NCBI GenBank assembly: GCA_019339365.1
Contig: CP079859.1
Location: forward strand, 2,294,001-2,358,000
Origin: Vibrio neptunius
GTDB lineage: Bacteria; Pseudomonadota; Gammaproteobacteria; Enterobacterales; Vibrionaceae
Direction: 5' to 3'
Length of the DNA stretch: 64,000 nt
The first letter of the stretch is position 1. The number at the start of each line of letters is the position of its first letter. A program made the translations under genes and the position numbers. Shown one piece after another: positions 47,192 to 56,189 of the stretch. A model generated the notes under the pieces. That model saw only the letters and a program-made list of their open reading frames with translations, had not been told where the DNA came from and ran no database searches.

Positions 47192-48133
47192 GTGCCGATC
47201 AAGATCCCCGACCAATTACCTGCCAGTGATGTATTACGTCAGGAAAACATCTTCGTAATGCCTGAATCTCGGGCATCGACTCAGGAAATTAGACCACTCA
47301 AGGTATTGATTCTTAACCTTATGCCGAAGAAGATAGAAACCGAGACTCAGTTTCTTCGTTTACTTTCCAACAGTCCACTTCAAGTCGATATTGAGCTACT
47401 GCGTATTGATGACAGACCAAGCAATAATACGCCGACCGAACACCTTGATAACTTCTATCGTCAATTTGAGATGGTGAAAGGGCGCAACTTCGATGGACTG
47501 ATTATTACTGGTGCTCCGCTGGGCTTAGTCCAGTTCGAAGATGTTATCTACTGGGAGCACCTACAAGCAATCATGAGTTGGGCGAAGCAGCATGTTACCT
47601 CAACCCTGTATGTCTGTTGGGCTGCGCAAGCCGGTTTAAAACTGCTTTATGATTTGCCAAAACGCACACGTAAAGAAAAACTCTCCGGAGTTTATCACCA
47701 CCAAATTCATCAGCCATATCACCCGATACTACGTGGCTTCGATGATACGTTTCTTGCGCCCCACTCACGATATGCTGACTTTTCTCCAGAGTATCTAGCC
47801 GAGCATACTGATTTGGATTTACTCGCCACCTCAGATGTTGCAGGTGTGTATTTGGCCGCAACAAAAGACAAGCGAAATGTATTCGTTACAGGCCATCCCG
47901 AATATGACGCGTTTACACTTCATAACGAGTATATTCGGGATCTTGGTGAAGGTATGGAACCCGTCATTCCGGTGAACTACTACCCAAACAATAACCCGGA
48001 TAACAAACCTATCGCGAGCTGGCGTAGCCATGGCCACCTACTTTTCTCAAACTGGCTCAACTATTGTGTTTACCAGCAAACGCCTTACGATCTGGATCAC
48101 TTCAGTGAAGCAAACTTTACTAAGGACGATTGA
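47192..48133 (+). CDS. metA: Homoserine O-acyltransferase MetA
   Basis: First committed step of methionine synthesis: acylates homoserine, usually with succinyl-CoA in this group. 313 residues, normal length. Starts [23 protein letters not shown] from a GTG behind AGGGAGA. The catalytic Cys is in [15 protein letters not shown], with the His/Glu partners in [32 protein letters not shown] is also diagnostic. Its 3' end overlaps the convergent hydrolase gene by 14 bases. Confidence 0.96.
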   Translation: MPIKIPDQLPASDVLRQENIFVMPESRASTQEIRPLKVLILNLMPKKIETETQFLRLLSNSPLQVDIELLRIDDRPSNNTPTEHLDNFYRQFEMVKGRNFDGLIITGAPLGLVQFEDVIYWEHLQAIMSWAKQHVTSTLYVCWAAQAGLKLLYDLPKRTRKEKLSGVYHHQIHQPYHPILRGFDDTFLAPHSRYADFSPEYLAEHTDLDLLATSDVAGVYLAATKDKRNVFVTGHPEYDAFTLHNEYIRDLGEGMEPVIPVNYYPNNNPDNKPIASWRSHGHLLFSNWLNYCVYQQTPYDLDHFSEANFTKDD

Positions 48134-48932
48134 AATCAGCGATACTGATGAGTTGTTTGATCTCGTTAATCACCTTCGGGGTATTTTGCCACAGAATAAA
48201 ATGCCCCGCCCCTTGCACTTCTATGAGTGTTTTCTCTGTCCCTGTTAAGCGCTGAATCGCAAATATTGAGTTTTTTGGATCGGCAATATTGTCTTCATCA
48301 CCATGAATCAAAGTCACAGGCACTGAGTCCAATGAGCCCCAGTCTTTATTGCTCAACTTGGAAAGCTCATCAGCCAGCGGCATCATTTCTCCATTCGACT
48401 TTTTCCAGTTGTCAGACAAAAACACACTGACCAACCAAGTATCTGCAAGCTCGTTATACCATTTTGGTTCCTCTAGTTTGGGATCAAAGGCAGGCGCCAC
48501 CAGCACCATCCCCTGTACAAGATTGGGGAACATTAGTGCAAGGTTCAGAGCAATTGGACCACCAAGGGAATGGCCAATGAGAATGTTAACTTTGTCTTTA
48601 GCAAGTAAGGACTCTATCGACTTTGACTGCGAATCCAAATCCGCTGCGAGCGCTTTTGGAGACTGGCCATACCCGACACGATCCACAGAGATAAGCTCGG
48701 CATTTTCCAGCAACCATGCATCTTTAAGATACGCTTCATACCCCTCTTTGTTGCCCGGTGAACCATGTATGAAGATCAACCGATAATGACTGGCTTGGTT
48801 GCCCTTTGCTACATAAGCAACACCACTACGAGCAAAATGAGTGGTGGTATCCAGATCTGAAGCAATGGACGACTTTATCGATAGCCCAGCAAGGAAGCTT
48901 AAAACGGTTGCACCAACGACCTGTTTTCTCAC
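48120..48932 (-). CDS. Exported alpha/beta hydrolase
   Basis: 270 residues with a probable signal peptide ([25 protein letters not shown]). Alpha/beta-hydrolase features: oxyanion region [16 protein letters not shown], nucleophile elbow [13 protein letters not shown] (Ser), acid residue [10 protein letters not shown], and base in GAGHFILWQ (His). Substrate unknown; lipase/esterase or haloperoxidase-like. Convergent with metA. Confidence 0.85.
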   Translation of the reverse strand: MRKQVVGATVLSFLAGLSIKSSIASDLDTTTHFARSGVAYVAKGNQASHYRLIFIHGSPGNKEGYEAYLKDAWLLENAELISVDRVGYGQSPKALAADLDSQSKSIESLLAKDKVNILIGHSLGGPIALNLALMFPNLVQGMVLVAPAFDPKLEEPKWYNELADTWLVSVFLSDNWKKSNGEMMPLADELSKLSNKDWGSLDSVPVTLIHGDEDNIADPKNSIFAIQRLTGTEKTLIEVQGAGHFILWQNTPKVINEIKQLISIADFNRP

Positions 48933-49054
48933 ACTTCTTCTCCTTTATTTTCTAGCATAGTTACCAAGTCACTCGCATGATGGCGTTCATTTTTACCAGA
49001 CCGGATAGACCTCATTATACATTCAGGATACTCGGAACTTTCTTCAGCTATGTT

Positions 49055-49732
49055 ATGCGCTTCTTTTATCTCGTCGTTACCATGCTTTTACCCGCCTGTG
49101 TCACAATTGACACTCCATTGGTTACCTCGGATGCACAACATAAGGCCGATGCGCGAGTCACATTAGGCTTTGGTTATTTGCAACGAGGCAATAGAGTGAA
49201 AGCAAGAGAGAACTTCCAGCAAGCATTGGAGCACGCACCAAAATATTATCGTGCTCAATTGGCGATGGCACATTATCTCGAACAAGCTTCTGAGTTCACC
49301 CTCGCAGAACACTGGTTTCAACAAGCGATTTCTCAACATCCTGATAATGGGCAGTTGCTCAACGATTATGGTCGTTTTCTGTGCAAGCAATCTCGCTATC
49401 AGGAAGCGAGCGTACTGTTCGAAAGAGCGGTACTGCAACCCAATTATTATTATGTTGCCGACAGCTATGAGAATGCCGCATTTTGCGCATTGAAAGCAGG
49501 CCAACCAAAGACTGCCGCTCGTTTCTTTGAACGGGCGATCGCTCATGATCCGAGCCGGCCGCAGGCCATTTTAAATCTAGTGAAATTGGAAATAAATCAA
49601 GGAAAATATGAATCCGCGCAAAACCGTCTAACACAGTTTCATCAGCAGTTTGGCGTTCAGGCTCTATCACATCGGCTCATGGTCGAGTTAGAGCTCAAAA
49701 AACGTCGACGTTCCGCTTTACCCAAGCCATAA
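49055..49732 (+). CDS. PilF/PilW-like TPR lipoprotein
   Basis: About 225 residues. Starting at MRFFYLVV gives a short signal peptide and lipobox LLPAC; a longer frame from 48977 would bury this signal, so I prefer 49055. At least four TPR repeats follow: ARVTLGFGYLQRGNRVKARENFQQALEHAP, LAMAHYLEQASEFTLAEHWFQQAISQHP, NDYGRFLCKQSRYQEASVLFERAV, and ENAAFCALKAGQPKTAARFFERAIAHDP. This matches the PilF/PilW pilotin family that helps PilQ assemble type IV pilus secretins, but no pilus gene is nearby, so it may be a paralogue with another job. Confidence 0.75.
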   Translation: MRFFYLVVTMLLPACVTIDTPLVTSDAQHKADARVTLGFGYLQRGNRVKARENFQQALEHAPKYYRAQLAMAHYLEQASEFTLAEHWFQQAISQHPDNGQLLNDYGRFLCKQSRYQEASVLFERAVLQPNYYYVADSYENAAFCALKAGQPKTAARFFERAIAHDPSRPQAILNLVKLEINQGKYESAQNRLTQFHQQFGVQALSHRLMVELELKKRRRSALPKP

Positions 49733-49746
49733 ATTTCTCGACAAGT

Positions 49747-49941
49747 TTATCGTTTTTTTCGTTGGGAGAGTGGAATCTTATGGCGATGGCGGACTCGTGA
49801 AGCGCGCTGAATTTTGAGATATTCTTTGTAAACAATATAAATAAACCCGAGTAGGCCAGAGGCAAACAGAAGCGCAAAAAATACAAGTAGACTGTCGCAC
49901 AGCCAATCAGGTTCACAGGGCATATAAATTTCAAACTCCAT
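49747..49941 (-). CDS. Small single-TM protein, unknown function
   Basis: 64 residues: MEFEIYMPCEPDWLCD, a TM helix (SLLVFFALLFASGLLGFIYIVY) and a basic C-terminal tail RHRHKIPLSQRKKR. A strong GGAGGG ribosome site lies six bases before the ATG. A longer overlapping frame on the same strand (49695-49952) has no such site and is probably not real. Between two unrelated genes; function unknown. Confidence 0.55.
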   Translation of the reverse strand: MEFEIYMPCEPDWLCDSLLVFFALLFASGLLGFIYIVYKEYLKIQRASRVRHRHKIPLSQRKKR

Positions 49942-49968
49942 ATACCCTCCATTTAGTCTTCGACAAGA

Positions 49969-51021
49969 TTAGCTCTTAAGTTTCAGCCACTTTTGGCGTT
50001 CGGCTTCCGTTTTAAATGTCCAAGCGATAAATCGGCTCACTTTTTGCCCTTGGCTCATTTCCACCACTTTCACCTCTTTAGCACCCGCTTTTTCGAGGTT
50101 TTTTCGCATCCATCGTACATTCTCTTTCTTCGAGATCAACGTAGAGAACCACAGGACTTGCTGCGCAAAATCACGGCTTTCAAACGCCATGTTTTTTACA
50201 AACGCGGCTTCGCCACCAGGGCACCAGAGCTCTGCTTTTTGACCACCAAAGTTAAGTATAGGTGACGACTTAACTTTCATTTGCTCAGAAGGCTGACCAC
50301 GCTTACTTTTGCTGGCCGATAAGTTTTTGATCTTTCTCTCTGTGCCTTGCTGTGCTTCTTCTAGTGACTTATGAAAAGGCGGATTACAGGTGGTTACGTC
50401 ATAGAACTCGTTTGGTTTGATGATGCCTTTAAAGAAATGACGGCTATCTTTTTGCAATCGAGCTTCAACGCGCCCACTCAGTACCTTATTCGACTGGGCA
50501 ATGTGATTAGAATTATCAACTGAAACAACATCAACATCAGAGCCTACATAGTGCCAGCCATACTGAGTCACACCAACAATAGGGTAAATACAGTTAGCCC
50601 CAAGCCCGATGTCTAGTGCACGAACTTGATTATGTTTCAGGCTTTTACTTTCTTTGGTTAATATCTCAGCGAGACGATGAATGTAGTCTGCACGCCCAGG
50701 AATAGGTGGGCACAAATAACCTTGTGGTATGTCCCACTCGGTGACTCCGTAATGGTGAGTAAGCAACGCCCTATTAAGCAATTTAACCGCTATTGGATCT
50801 GAGAAATTGATGCTCGACTCGCCCTTGGGGTTCTTCACGATATGCTTTTTAAGCTCTGGCAGTGCCGCTGTGAGTTTTGCGAAATCATATCGCCCTTGGT
50901 GCAAATTGCGCTTATGCAGACCTTTCTGCCCTTTGATCGTAACGACTTTCATCTCGCTAGCGTTCAGCGTGCCTTTTCCTGAGGGTTTAATTGCGTTATG
51001 GGGGTGACTTGAAGGGGGCAT
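49969..51021 (-). CDS. rlmF: 23S rRNA (adenine-1618-N6)-methyltransferase RlmF
   Basis: S-adenosylmethionine dependent methyltransferase that modifies A1618 of 23S rRNA. The core matches RlmF (YbiN): [53 protein letters not shown], the SAM-binding [16 protein letters not shown], and the catalytic [12 protein letters not shown] (NPPF), typical of N6-adenine methyltransferases. The start is unsure: 51078, 51021 or 50952 (MKVVTIKG) are possible; none has an ideal ribosome site. Confidence 0.93.
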   Translation of the reverse strand: MPPSSHPHNAIKPSGKGTLNASEMKVVTIKGQKGLHKRNLHQGRYDFAKLTAALPELKKHIVKNPKGESSINFSDPIAVKLLNRALLTHHYGVTEWDIPQGYLCPPIPGRADYIHRLAEILTKESKSLKHNQVRALDIGLGANCIYPIVGVTQYGWHYVGSDVDVVSVDNSNHIAQSNKVLSGRVEARLQKDSRHFFKGIIKPNEFYDVTTCNPPFHKSLEEAQQGTERKIKNLSASKSKRGQPSEQMKVKSSPILNFGGQKAELWCPGGEAAFVKNMAFESRDFAQQVLWFSTLISKKENVRWMRKNLEKAGAKEVKVVEMSQGQKVSRFIAWTFKTEAERQKWLKLKS

Positions 51022-51138
51022 AAAATGTACTTCTATTGACAAAAGAGTGTTACTTACCATTCCACATGGCTCTAACACAACAGAGGTACATAATACAAAA
51101 AGTGAGCAAAATTTGTAGTTGTTTCACAACGTAAGCAA

Positions 51139-52338
51139 CTAGTGCTTATTGCACAGAGTGTTTATCTTACGTGAGTACACTATCAAGATACTTGCTAACA
51201 ACATTTCAAATATCCCGCTAACGATAAACATCCCTTTTAAAAAATCCACATTAGAGCTAAGTTCATAATACTCAATGAGAATTGCACACATAAGAATGGA
51301 CACAGGGTATACTCCCTGCCCAATCAAGCGACGAAAGCCAAATAAGCTTGCTCTTGAGTCCTTTTCAGTTTGCTCAACCCAAAGAATCTGGTTCGCCATA
51401 TTACCTATTGGAATTAAAGCAGAACGAACAGCGACGAATATGCTGAAGGCTACTAAACTAGCCGTAAAGCTAATCGCAAACCTGCCTAATAAAGCACAAA
51501 ACAATGTCGTTAGCCCTATCAAGAACAAAGGTTCAATACTTAGCTTTTTTATCGAGTATAAAGTGCCAGCCAATGTCCCTACAGCGAGTAAAAAATTATA
51601 GAGTGAAAGTGTTTGCTCGTACGAACCAAAAACCATTAAAACATAAGCAACCAAAAAGGCCGACGCAATACCATTTGCAGTGTTGAAAGCACAGAAAAAG
51701 AAAAGTGATGCTTTCAACTTCGGTTTATCAGCTAGAAAGCTAAGGCAAGATCTAATATCTATTTTATTCTTAGTAACAAGATCGCCTTTATTCCATTCCG
51801 CTAATATCAAAGCTATCCAAAGTGAAGCAGCAGACAATATAGCGGAAACAACCAAAACTGATGAAGGATCAATATCATTATAAATAATTCCTGCTAAGAC
51901 AGGACCTATTATCAACGCTCCTTTATTGAAAAAACCTTGAAATCCATAAGCAATTCTTAAATTTTCACCCTCTAATTTCTCCGGAATCCAAGCCATTATA
52001 GCAATGTCATTAAAAGAGGAAATGACTGCCCTAATAAATATAAACAAAAATATTAATGTGATAGTCAAACTTTCTTCATAAGACAACATTGCCAAAATTA
52101 AATAAACAAATAACAACAATAAACTACAAGAGCTTATCACTTGGCTCTGCCCTATTCTATCAACGATTCGACCAGCAATAAAACTGAGATAAATCGTTGG
52201 TGCAATCGCAATGAAGATAGATATAGCCATCACGGATGAACTATTTGAGCCTTCAAAAATAGCGATACTAAAATAGAAGCTTACGACATTATTCATCAAA
52301 ACCAAACAAGATTCAATTATAAGAAATAAATATATCAC
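51139..52338 (-). CDS. MFS transporter in an AT-rich patch
   Basis: 399 residues, about 12 TM segments. It has MFS features FIAGRIVDRIGQSQVISS (loop 2-3), AWIPEKLEGENLRIAYGFQGFFNKGALIIGPVLAG and later EQTEKDSRASLFGFRRLIGQGVYPVSI. It resembles drug or siderophore efflux MFS proteins, substrate unknown. Base composition is far more AT-rich than its neighbours (runs such as TTATAAATAATT), which suggests recent gain. A 34-codon gene encoding a basic peptide lies 209 bases upstream on the same strand. Confidence 0.85.
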   Translation of the reverse strand: MIYLFLIIESCLVLMNNVVSFYFSIAIFEGSNSSSVMAISIFIAIAPTIYLSFIAGRIVDRIGQSQVISSCSLLLLFVYLILAMLSYEESLTITLIFLFIFIRAVISSFNDIAIMAWIPEKLEGENLRIAYGFQGFFNKGALIIGPVLAGIIYNDIDPSSVLVVSAILSAASLWIALILAEWNKGDLVTKNKIDIRSCLSFLADKPKLKASLFFFCAFNTANGIASAFLVAYVLMVFGSYEQTLSLYNFLLAVGTLAGTLYSIKKLSIEPLFLIGLTTLFCALLGRFAISFTASLVAFSIFVAVRSALIPIGNMANQILWVEQTEKDSRASLFGFRRLIGQGVYPVSILMCAILIEYYELSSNVDFLKGMFIVSGIFEMLLASILIVYSRKINTLCNKH

Positions 52339-52547
52339 AGCAATACCTAGAGTATATTTGTTATAACATCGGTTTGAGCTGACTGGATAAAATCAAAGCC
52401 ACTATTTGTTAGATAATATATTCTCTATTGTTCGTTCTCTTAAAAAATAAAAAGTTACCTTCAATTTATGAACTCATACTTAAACCTATCACTTATATGC
52501 CGATAGGTATATATAGGCATAACAGTTAAATAAAAAACCGACATCTT

Positions 52548-52652
52548 TTATCCGTTTGGTTTGCCTGGGGAATGCTTGTCAGGATCAGGTACTGAGTGGT
52601 CTAACCGTTTTGTTAGCTTAGAGAGCCTCTGTTTTAGTTTTACACTATTCAT
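52548..52652 (-). CDS. Small basic peptide gene upstream of the MFS transporter
   Basis: 34 codons starting MNSVKLKQRLSKLTKRL and ending HSPGKPNG, too short for usual annotation. The N-terminal half is a cationic amphipathic helix; the C-terminal half is Pro/Asp/Gly rich (VPDPDKHSPGKPNG). There is no Cys. A good AAAGGAA site lies seven bases before the ATG. A second ATG directly upstream (52655) is possible. It could be a secreted peptide precursor handled by the MFS protein, or an unrelated small protein. Confidence 0.45.
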   Translation of the reverse strand: MNSVKLKQRLSKLTKRLDHSVPDPDKHSPGKPNG

Positions 52653-52664
52653 CATCTATTCCTT

Positions 52665-52859
52665 TCATTTAGTTATAAAAATACCACTAAATCCTAGCGG
52701 CCAAAAAATTTTAAATTTATAACAATTTAAAAACAAATAAATAATTAAATTAATTAAATTAATTATATTCAGCTTAGTGAGTATTGGGGAGATAAATTCA
52801 TTAAAATCTTCTGTTAATATTAAATAATAAATAAAGAAAAGCGAACTTTTAAACGACAA
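52665..52859 (-). CDS. Doubtful 64-codon hydrophobic reading frame
   Basis: Reads from a TTG with no ribosome site and is very AT-rich, with runs of Ile, Leu, Asn and Phe (one or two TM segments possible). Its stop overlaps the ribosome site of the downstream peptide gene, a geometry seen in translational coupling, but AT-rich DNA easily gives such frames by chance. The remaining gap 52339-52547 holds only AT-rich DNA and a short inverted repeat CCTATC/GATAGG near 52486-52507. Confidence 0.2.
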   Translation of the reverse strand: MSFKSSLFFIYYLILTEDFNEFISPILTKLNIINLINLIIYLFLNCYKFKIFWPLGFSGIFITK

Positions 52860-52886
52860 AGGTAAAATTAATTCTGATTTGGTATG

Positions 52887-53384
52887 CTACTTGGTCGTAG
52901 TGAGATAAATCATAAATAAGCGAGCATCCAACTCAAGTTGATGATAGTCAGGCTCCATATAGCAGCAGAGCTGATAGAAGGCCTTGTTGTGTTCTTTTTC
53001 TTTAAGATGGGCAAGCTCGTGAACCACTAGCATACGAAGCAATGGCTCCGGTGCATTCTTAAACACACTAGCAATACGAATCTCATTCTTTGATTTTATT
53101 TTTCCACCATGAACCTTAGCCACATAGGTATGCAGCCCCAGAGCATTGTTGATAAGGTGAATTTTGTTATCGTAGATGACTTTGCTCAAAGGCGCCGTCT
53201 TCTTCATATAGCGGTTTTTCAGCGCCATTGTATAGTCGAACAGCGCTTTCTCACTCTTTATGGTATGGTTGTCTGGATAACGCTGTTCAAACCAATTTTT
53301 TAAGCGGCCGGACTCTACCATCTGAGTCACAGGCGTCACAATATGTTCAGGATACCCTTGGATGTAACGAAGCGCTGGGTTCAT
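52887..53384 (-). CDS. YgjP-like (DUF45/M48-type) metallopeptidase
   Basis: 165 residues. The zinc-protease motif is VVHELAHLKEKEHNKAFYQLC (HELAH with a downstream His), and PALRYIQGYPEHIV opens the protein. Length and motif match the YgjP family of small, probably cytosolic metalloproteases. Substrate unknown. Upstream of the AT-rich patch on the same strand. Confidence 0.82.
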   Translation of the reverse strand: MNPALRYIQGYPEHIVTPVTQMVESGRLKNWFEQRYPDNHTIKSEKALFDYTMALKNRYMKKTAPLSKVIYDNKIHLINNALGLHTYVAKVHGGKIKSKNEIRIASVFKNAPEPLLRMLVVHELAHLKEKEHNKAFYQLCCYMEPDYHQLELDARLFMIYLTTTK

Positions 53385-53497
53385 AGGATAAGTTTCAGTC
53401 AGCTAAATTGGAGACGAGTAAGTCTACCTGAATCACACTTGCCATTCACTGTCTTTTCATTACACTCTGCTGCAAAGAAAGAGGTAGGACATTAACA

Positions 53498-53728
53498 ATG
53501 AAAAGACTTGTGCTGTATGTAAAGGATAAATGCCCTCACTGCAAAGATGCACAGCGGTACCTAGACGAAAAGGGTTACGCGTACAGATTAACCAATGCAA
53601 AAATGCAACGGGGCAGAAAAGAGCTAGATGCTATTGGAGCACGTTCATTACCCGTGCTCAAAATTGGCGATCGCTATATGATTGGCTGGAACCCCAGAAA
53701 TTTCGAGAAGATGTATCACTCGAAGTGA
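53498..53728 (+). CDS. Small glutaredoxin-like protein
   Basis: 76 residues with the dithiol active site CPHC at residues 11-14 (VKDKCPHCKDAQRYLDEKG), the cis-Pro loop ARSLPVLKIGD, and the C-terminal YMIGWNPRNFEKMY. It is shorter than classical Grx and similar to NrdH/GrxA-like forms. A good GGTAGGA-type site precedes the ATG. It abuts the stop of the convergent sensor kinase gene. Confidence 0.85.
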   Translation: MKRLVLYVKDKCPHCKDAQRYLDEKGYAYRLTNAKMQRGRKELDAIGARSLPVLKIGDRYMIGWNPRNFEKMYHSK

Positions 53729-56167
53729 TCATGCTTCACGCATCGTATTGGCTTCTATAGGTTTTAACGTTGCGTGAAACACTTCATCCAGTTTGTCAGA
53801 GCTGATAGGCTTGGTGATGACGTCCGCGCAGCCCTCAGAAATCATCCTTTCTCTCGTCTGTTCGAACGCATCCGCTGTACAGCCAATAATCACGGGGGGA
53901 TTGGCTAAATTGAGCGACATAATGGCCTTTGTTGCTTTCATGCCATCCATTACCGGCATATGATTATCCATTAAGACACAATCAAAGTGTTGTTGTTGAA
54001 CTCTCTCAACCGCAAGTTCACCATTCTCAACCACTTCATACTCAAAGCCTTTATTTTTAAGAAATTTGCCTAGGACCAGCGCATTCACTCGAGTATCTTC
54101 AGCAATTAACACCCTCAGTCCAGTACCGGCAAAAGGAGAGAGTCGTTCTTGTTTATTATTGCCCTGAAGCACCTTTTTCAAACCGACAGGAACCACAATT
54201 GTAAACCTGCTCCCTTTACCCACCTCACTGGTGAGGTTAAGCGTGCCATTCATAGCCTGAACCAAGTCTCTCGTTATCGATAGACCTAAGCCAGTGCCAC
54301 CGAACCTTCTGGTTGTATCACTCTCAGCCTGTGAAAATGGGTCAAAAATTACTGACTGTTTCTCTGGGCTAATGCCTATCCCGGTATCGGAAACATCAAG
54401 ATGAAGTTCAATACCCTGACTCTGTTCTACCACATTTAAAGACAACACAATGCTACCCTCAGATGTAAATTTGAGCGCATTACTTAGCAGGTTCTGCAGG
54501 ATCTGTAGTATGCGAGTCTCATCTGCCACTAGTGCACGGTCGCAAGATTGAGAGTACTCACACTTAAACTCCAGCTGTTTCTCTGCACACAATGGGGCAT
54601 AAAGTCGAGTCAGCCTTGCAACCACATCTTTCAGCAGAAACTCAACTTTTTCTAGCTCCAGCTTACCCGCTTCAATTTTAGAGAAATCAAGTATGTCATT
54701 CAGCACATTTAACATGTGTTTTCCTGAGCCGAGAAATGTCTCCACATACTCCTGTTGTTCCTGGTTGAGTGGCGTATTTTTGAGGAGGTCACCAACGCCA
54801 AGAATACCATTCATCGGTGTTCGCAGCTCATGACTCATTGCCGCCAAGAATTGGGATTTTGCGATGTTTGCCGCTTCTGCTTCAATCGCCTTAATCTTCA
54901 AAGATTCTTCCAATTCTACGCGCTGGGTAATATCCCTCTCCACCGCCATAAAACCCTCTATCTGCCCGTGCGTAGAGTATAAAGGTGTCAGTGCAATTTC
55001 TATCCAGTATGAGCGCCCTTCCTTGTTGTAGTTCAGTAGCTCGAAGAATCCAGGTTCTCTGCGATCTATCATTTGTCGTATTTTTCGTGTGGTTCGCTTA
55101 TCGGTATCATCGCCCTGAAGCACATCACCAGGCTTTTTACCGATCATTTCTGACAGACAATAACCTGTAAGCTTCTCAAATGCCCCATTGACCCACGTTA
55201 CCTTGGAATCGAGATCGGTGAACACCACAGCATCGCGCATATGTTTCACCACTCGAGCTAAACGGGCCGATTCCGCCTCACGTATTTTTAGCGACTCAGA
55301 TTGCTCATAAAGCTGCTGTTCAGATTCCGCTAGCTTGCGAAATGGTGAGACTAAAATTCGTCGCCCAAAAATGAACATAACGACCAATGTCAAACTAGTA
55401 GCGATCACCATGCCTACAAACAGGCTGCCCGTTAAATTCGATTCTGCATCAATGACCAGTTGTGGCGAGACAGAATACAACAAAGACAAATCAGTCCCAG
55501 CAATAGGAAACCTGTCCATCGTCCAATGGTTAGGAGCTTGCATGTTCCAATTAAGTCTGTTTTGGGCAATGCCAAACCAGTGCATACTGTCAGTGCCCAA
55601 GCTTTCAAAAAACTCACTTTCATTCAGTGACGTAACATAAGTGCCTAGCCCTTCAGCATAACCATTGTAAAAAATCGGAGAGCTAACAAGGAGATAATCC
55701 CTGCCAGCATGTTGGTAGAGTGAGTACGAAGGCTTTTCCATTAGAGCCTCGTTTTCGATACCGGTCGTGATGAAGGTATGCACAACGTCAGGCAATGTTA
55801 TCTCCTGATAAACGTTACCACCCGAGAAATCAAAGATGTTTACGTAAGCGGTCGAACCAGAAGACTTGAGCAGCTCAAGTTGATCTTTAAACGCACTCTG
55901 ATCATTCACTCCTTCTAAGACTGCACCTTTAGTAACGGGGTGAGAGGTCACGTGCTCAAGCCTCTGCTCATGTAATTTTAGAAACTCAAATACATACCTC
56001 TCAATGGCAACGAACTTTCCTTTCAAGCTTTCATTTATCAAGATCTGAGCGGTTTCTCTGGCTTGATGTTGAACAAAAACAAAGCTCGCAAGCATAAAAA
56101 CGCAGGCCCCAACGATGAGAAACAAAGAAAACAGATGCATTCCATTTTTCTTATCAAACTTCAACAT
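53729..56167 (-). CDS. Hybrid sensor histidine kinase
   Basis: 812 residues: TM1 (about 12-32), a large periplasmic sensor region, TM2 (about 245-268), a short linker, a PAS domain (about 305-420, MRDAVVFTDLDSKVTWVNGAFEKLTGY), HisKA with AMSHELRTPMNGILG, HATPase with NLLSNALKFT, DTGIGIS and GGTGLGLSI, and a C-terminal receiver with CVLMDNHMPVMDG. There is no HPt domain, so the phosphate must pass to a separate HPt. It lies 22 bases downstream of a periplasmic binding protein gene on the same strand, suggesting that protein feeds its signal to the kinase, as TorT does to TorS. Confidence 0.9.
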   Translation of the reverse strand: MLKFDKKNGMHLFSLFLIVGACVFMLASFVFVQHQARETAQILINESLKGKFVAIERYVFEFLKLHEQRLEHVTSHPVTKGAVLEGVNDQSAFKDQLELLKSSGSTAYVNIFDFSGGNVYQEITLPDVVHTFITTGIENEALMEKPSYSLYQHAGRDYLLVSSPIFYNGYAEGLGTYVTSLNESEFFESLGTDSMHWFGIAQNRLNWNMQAPNHWTMDRFPIAGTDLSLLYSVSPQLVIDAESNLTGSLFVGMVIATSLTLVVMFIFGRRILVSPFRKLAESEQQLYEQSESLKIREAESARLARVVKHMRDAVVFTDLDSKVTWVNGAFEKLTGYCLSEMIGKKPGDVLQGDDTDKRTTRKIRQMIDRREPGFFELLNYNKEGRSYWIEIALTPLYSTHGQIEGFMAVERDITQRVELEESLKIKAIEAEAANIAKSQFLAAMSHELRTPMNGILGVGDLLKNTPLNQEQQEYVETFLGSGKHMLNVLNDILDFSKIEAGKLELEKVEFLLKDVVARLTRLYAPLCAEKQLEFKCEYSQSCDRALVADETRILQILQNLLSNALKFTSEGSIVLSLNVVEQSQGIELHLDVSDTGIGISPEKQSVIFDPFSQAESDTTRRFGGTGLGLSITRDLVQAMNGTLNLTSEVGKGSRFTIVVPVGLKKVLQGNNKQERLSPFAGTGLRVLIAEDTRVNALVLGKFLKNKGFEYEVVENGELAVERVQQQHFDCVLMDNHMPVMDGMKATKAIMSLNLANPPVIIGCTADAFEQTRERMISEGCADVITKPISSDKLDEVFHATLKPIEANTMREA

Positions 56168-56189
56168 AGACCTGCGTTACCTTTGCGTT

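Noticed and set aside
49695-49952. 85-codon minus-strand frame overlapping the small TM protein
   Set aside because: No ribosome site and it overlaps the 64-codon frame that has a strong GGAGGG site.
51139-52886. Mobile element or genomic island boundaries around the AT-rich patch
   Set aside because: No integrase, transposase, tRNA or flanking direct repeat was seen; only base composition suggests transfer.
53700-53760. Bidirectional terminator between glutaredoxin and the sensor kinase
   Set aside because: Only a four-pair GAAG/CTTC stem and no T run.
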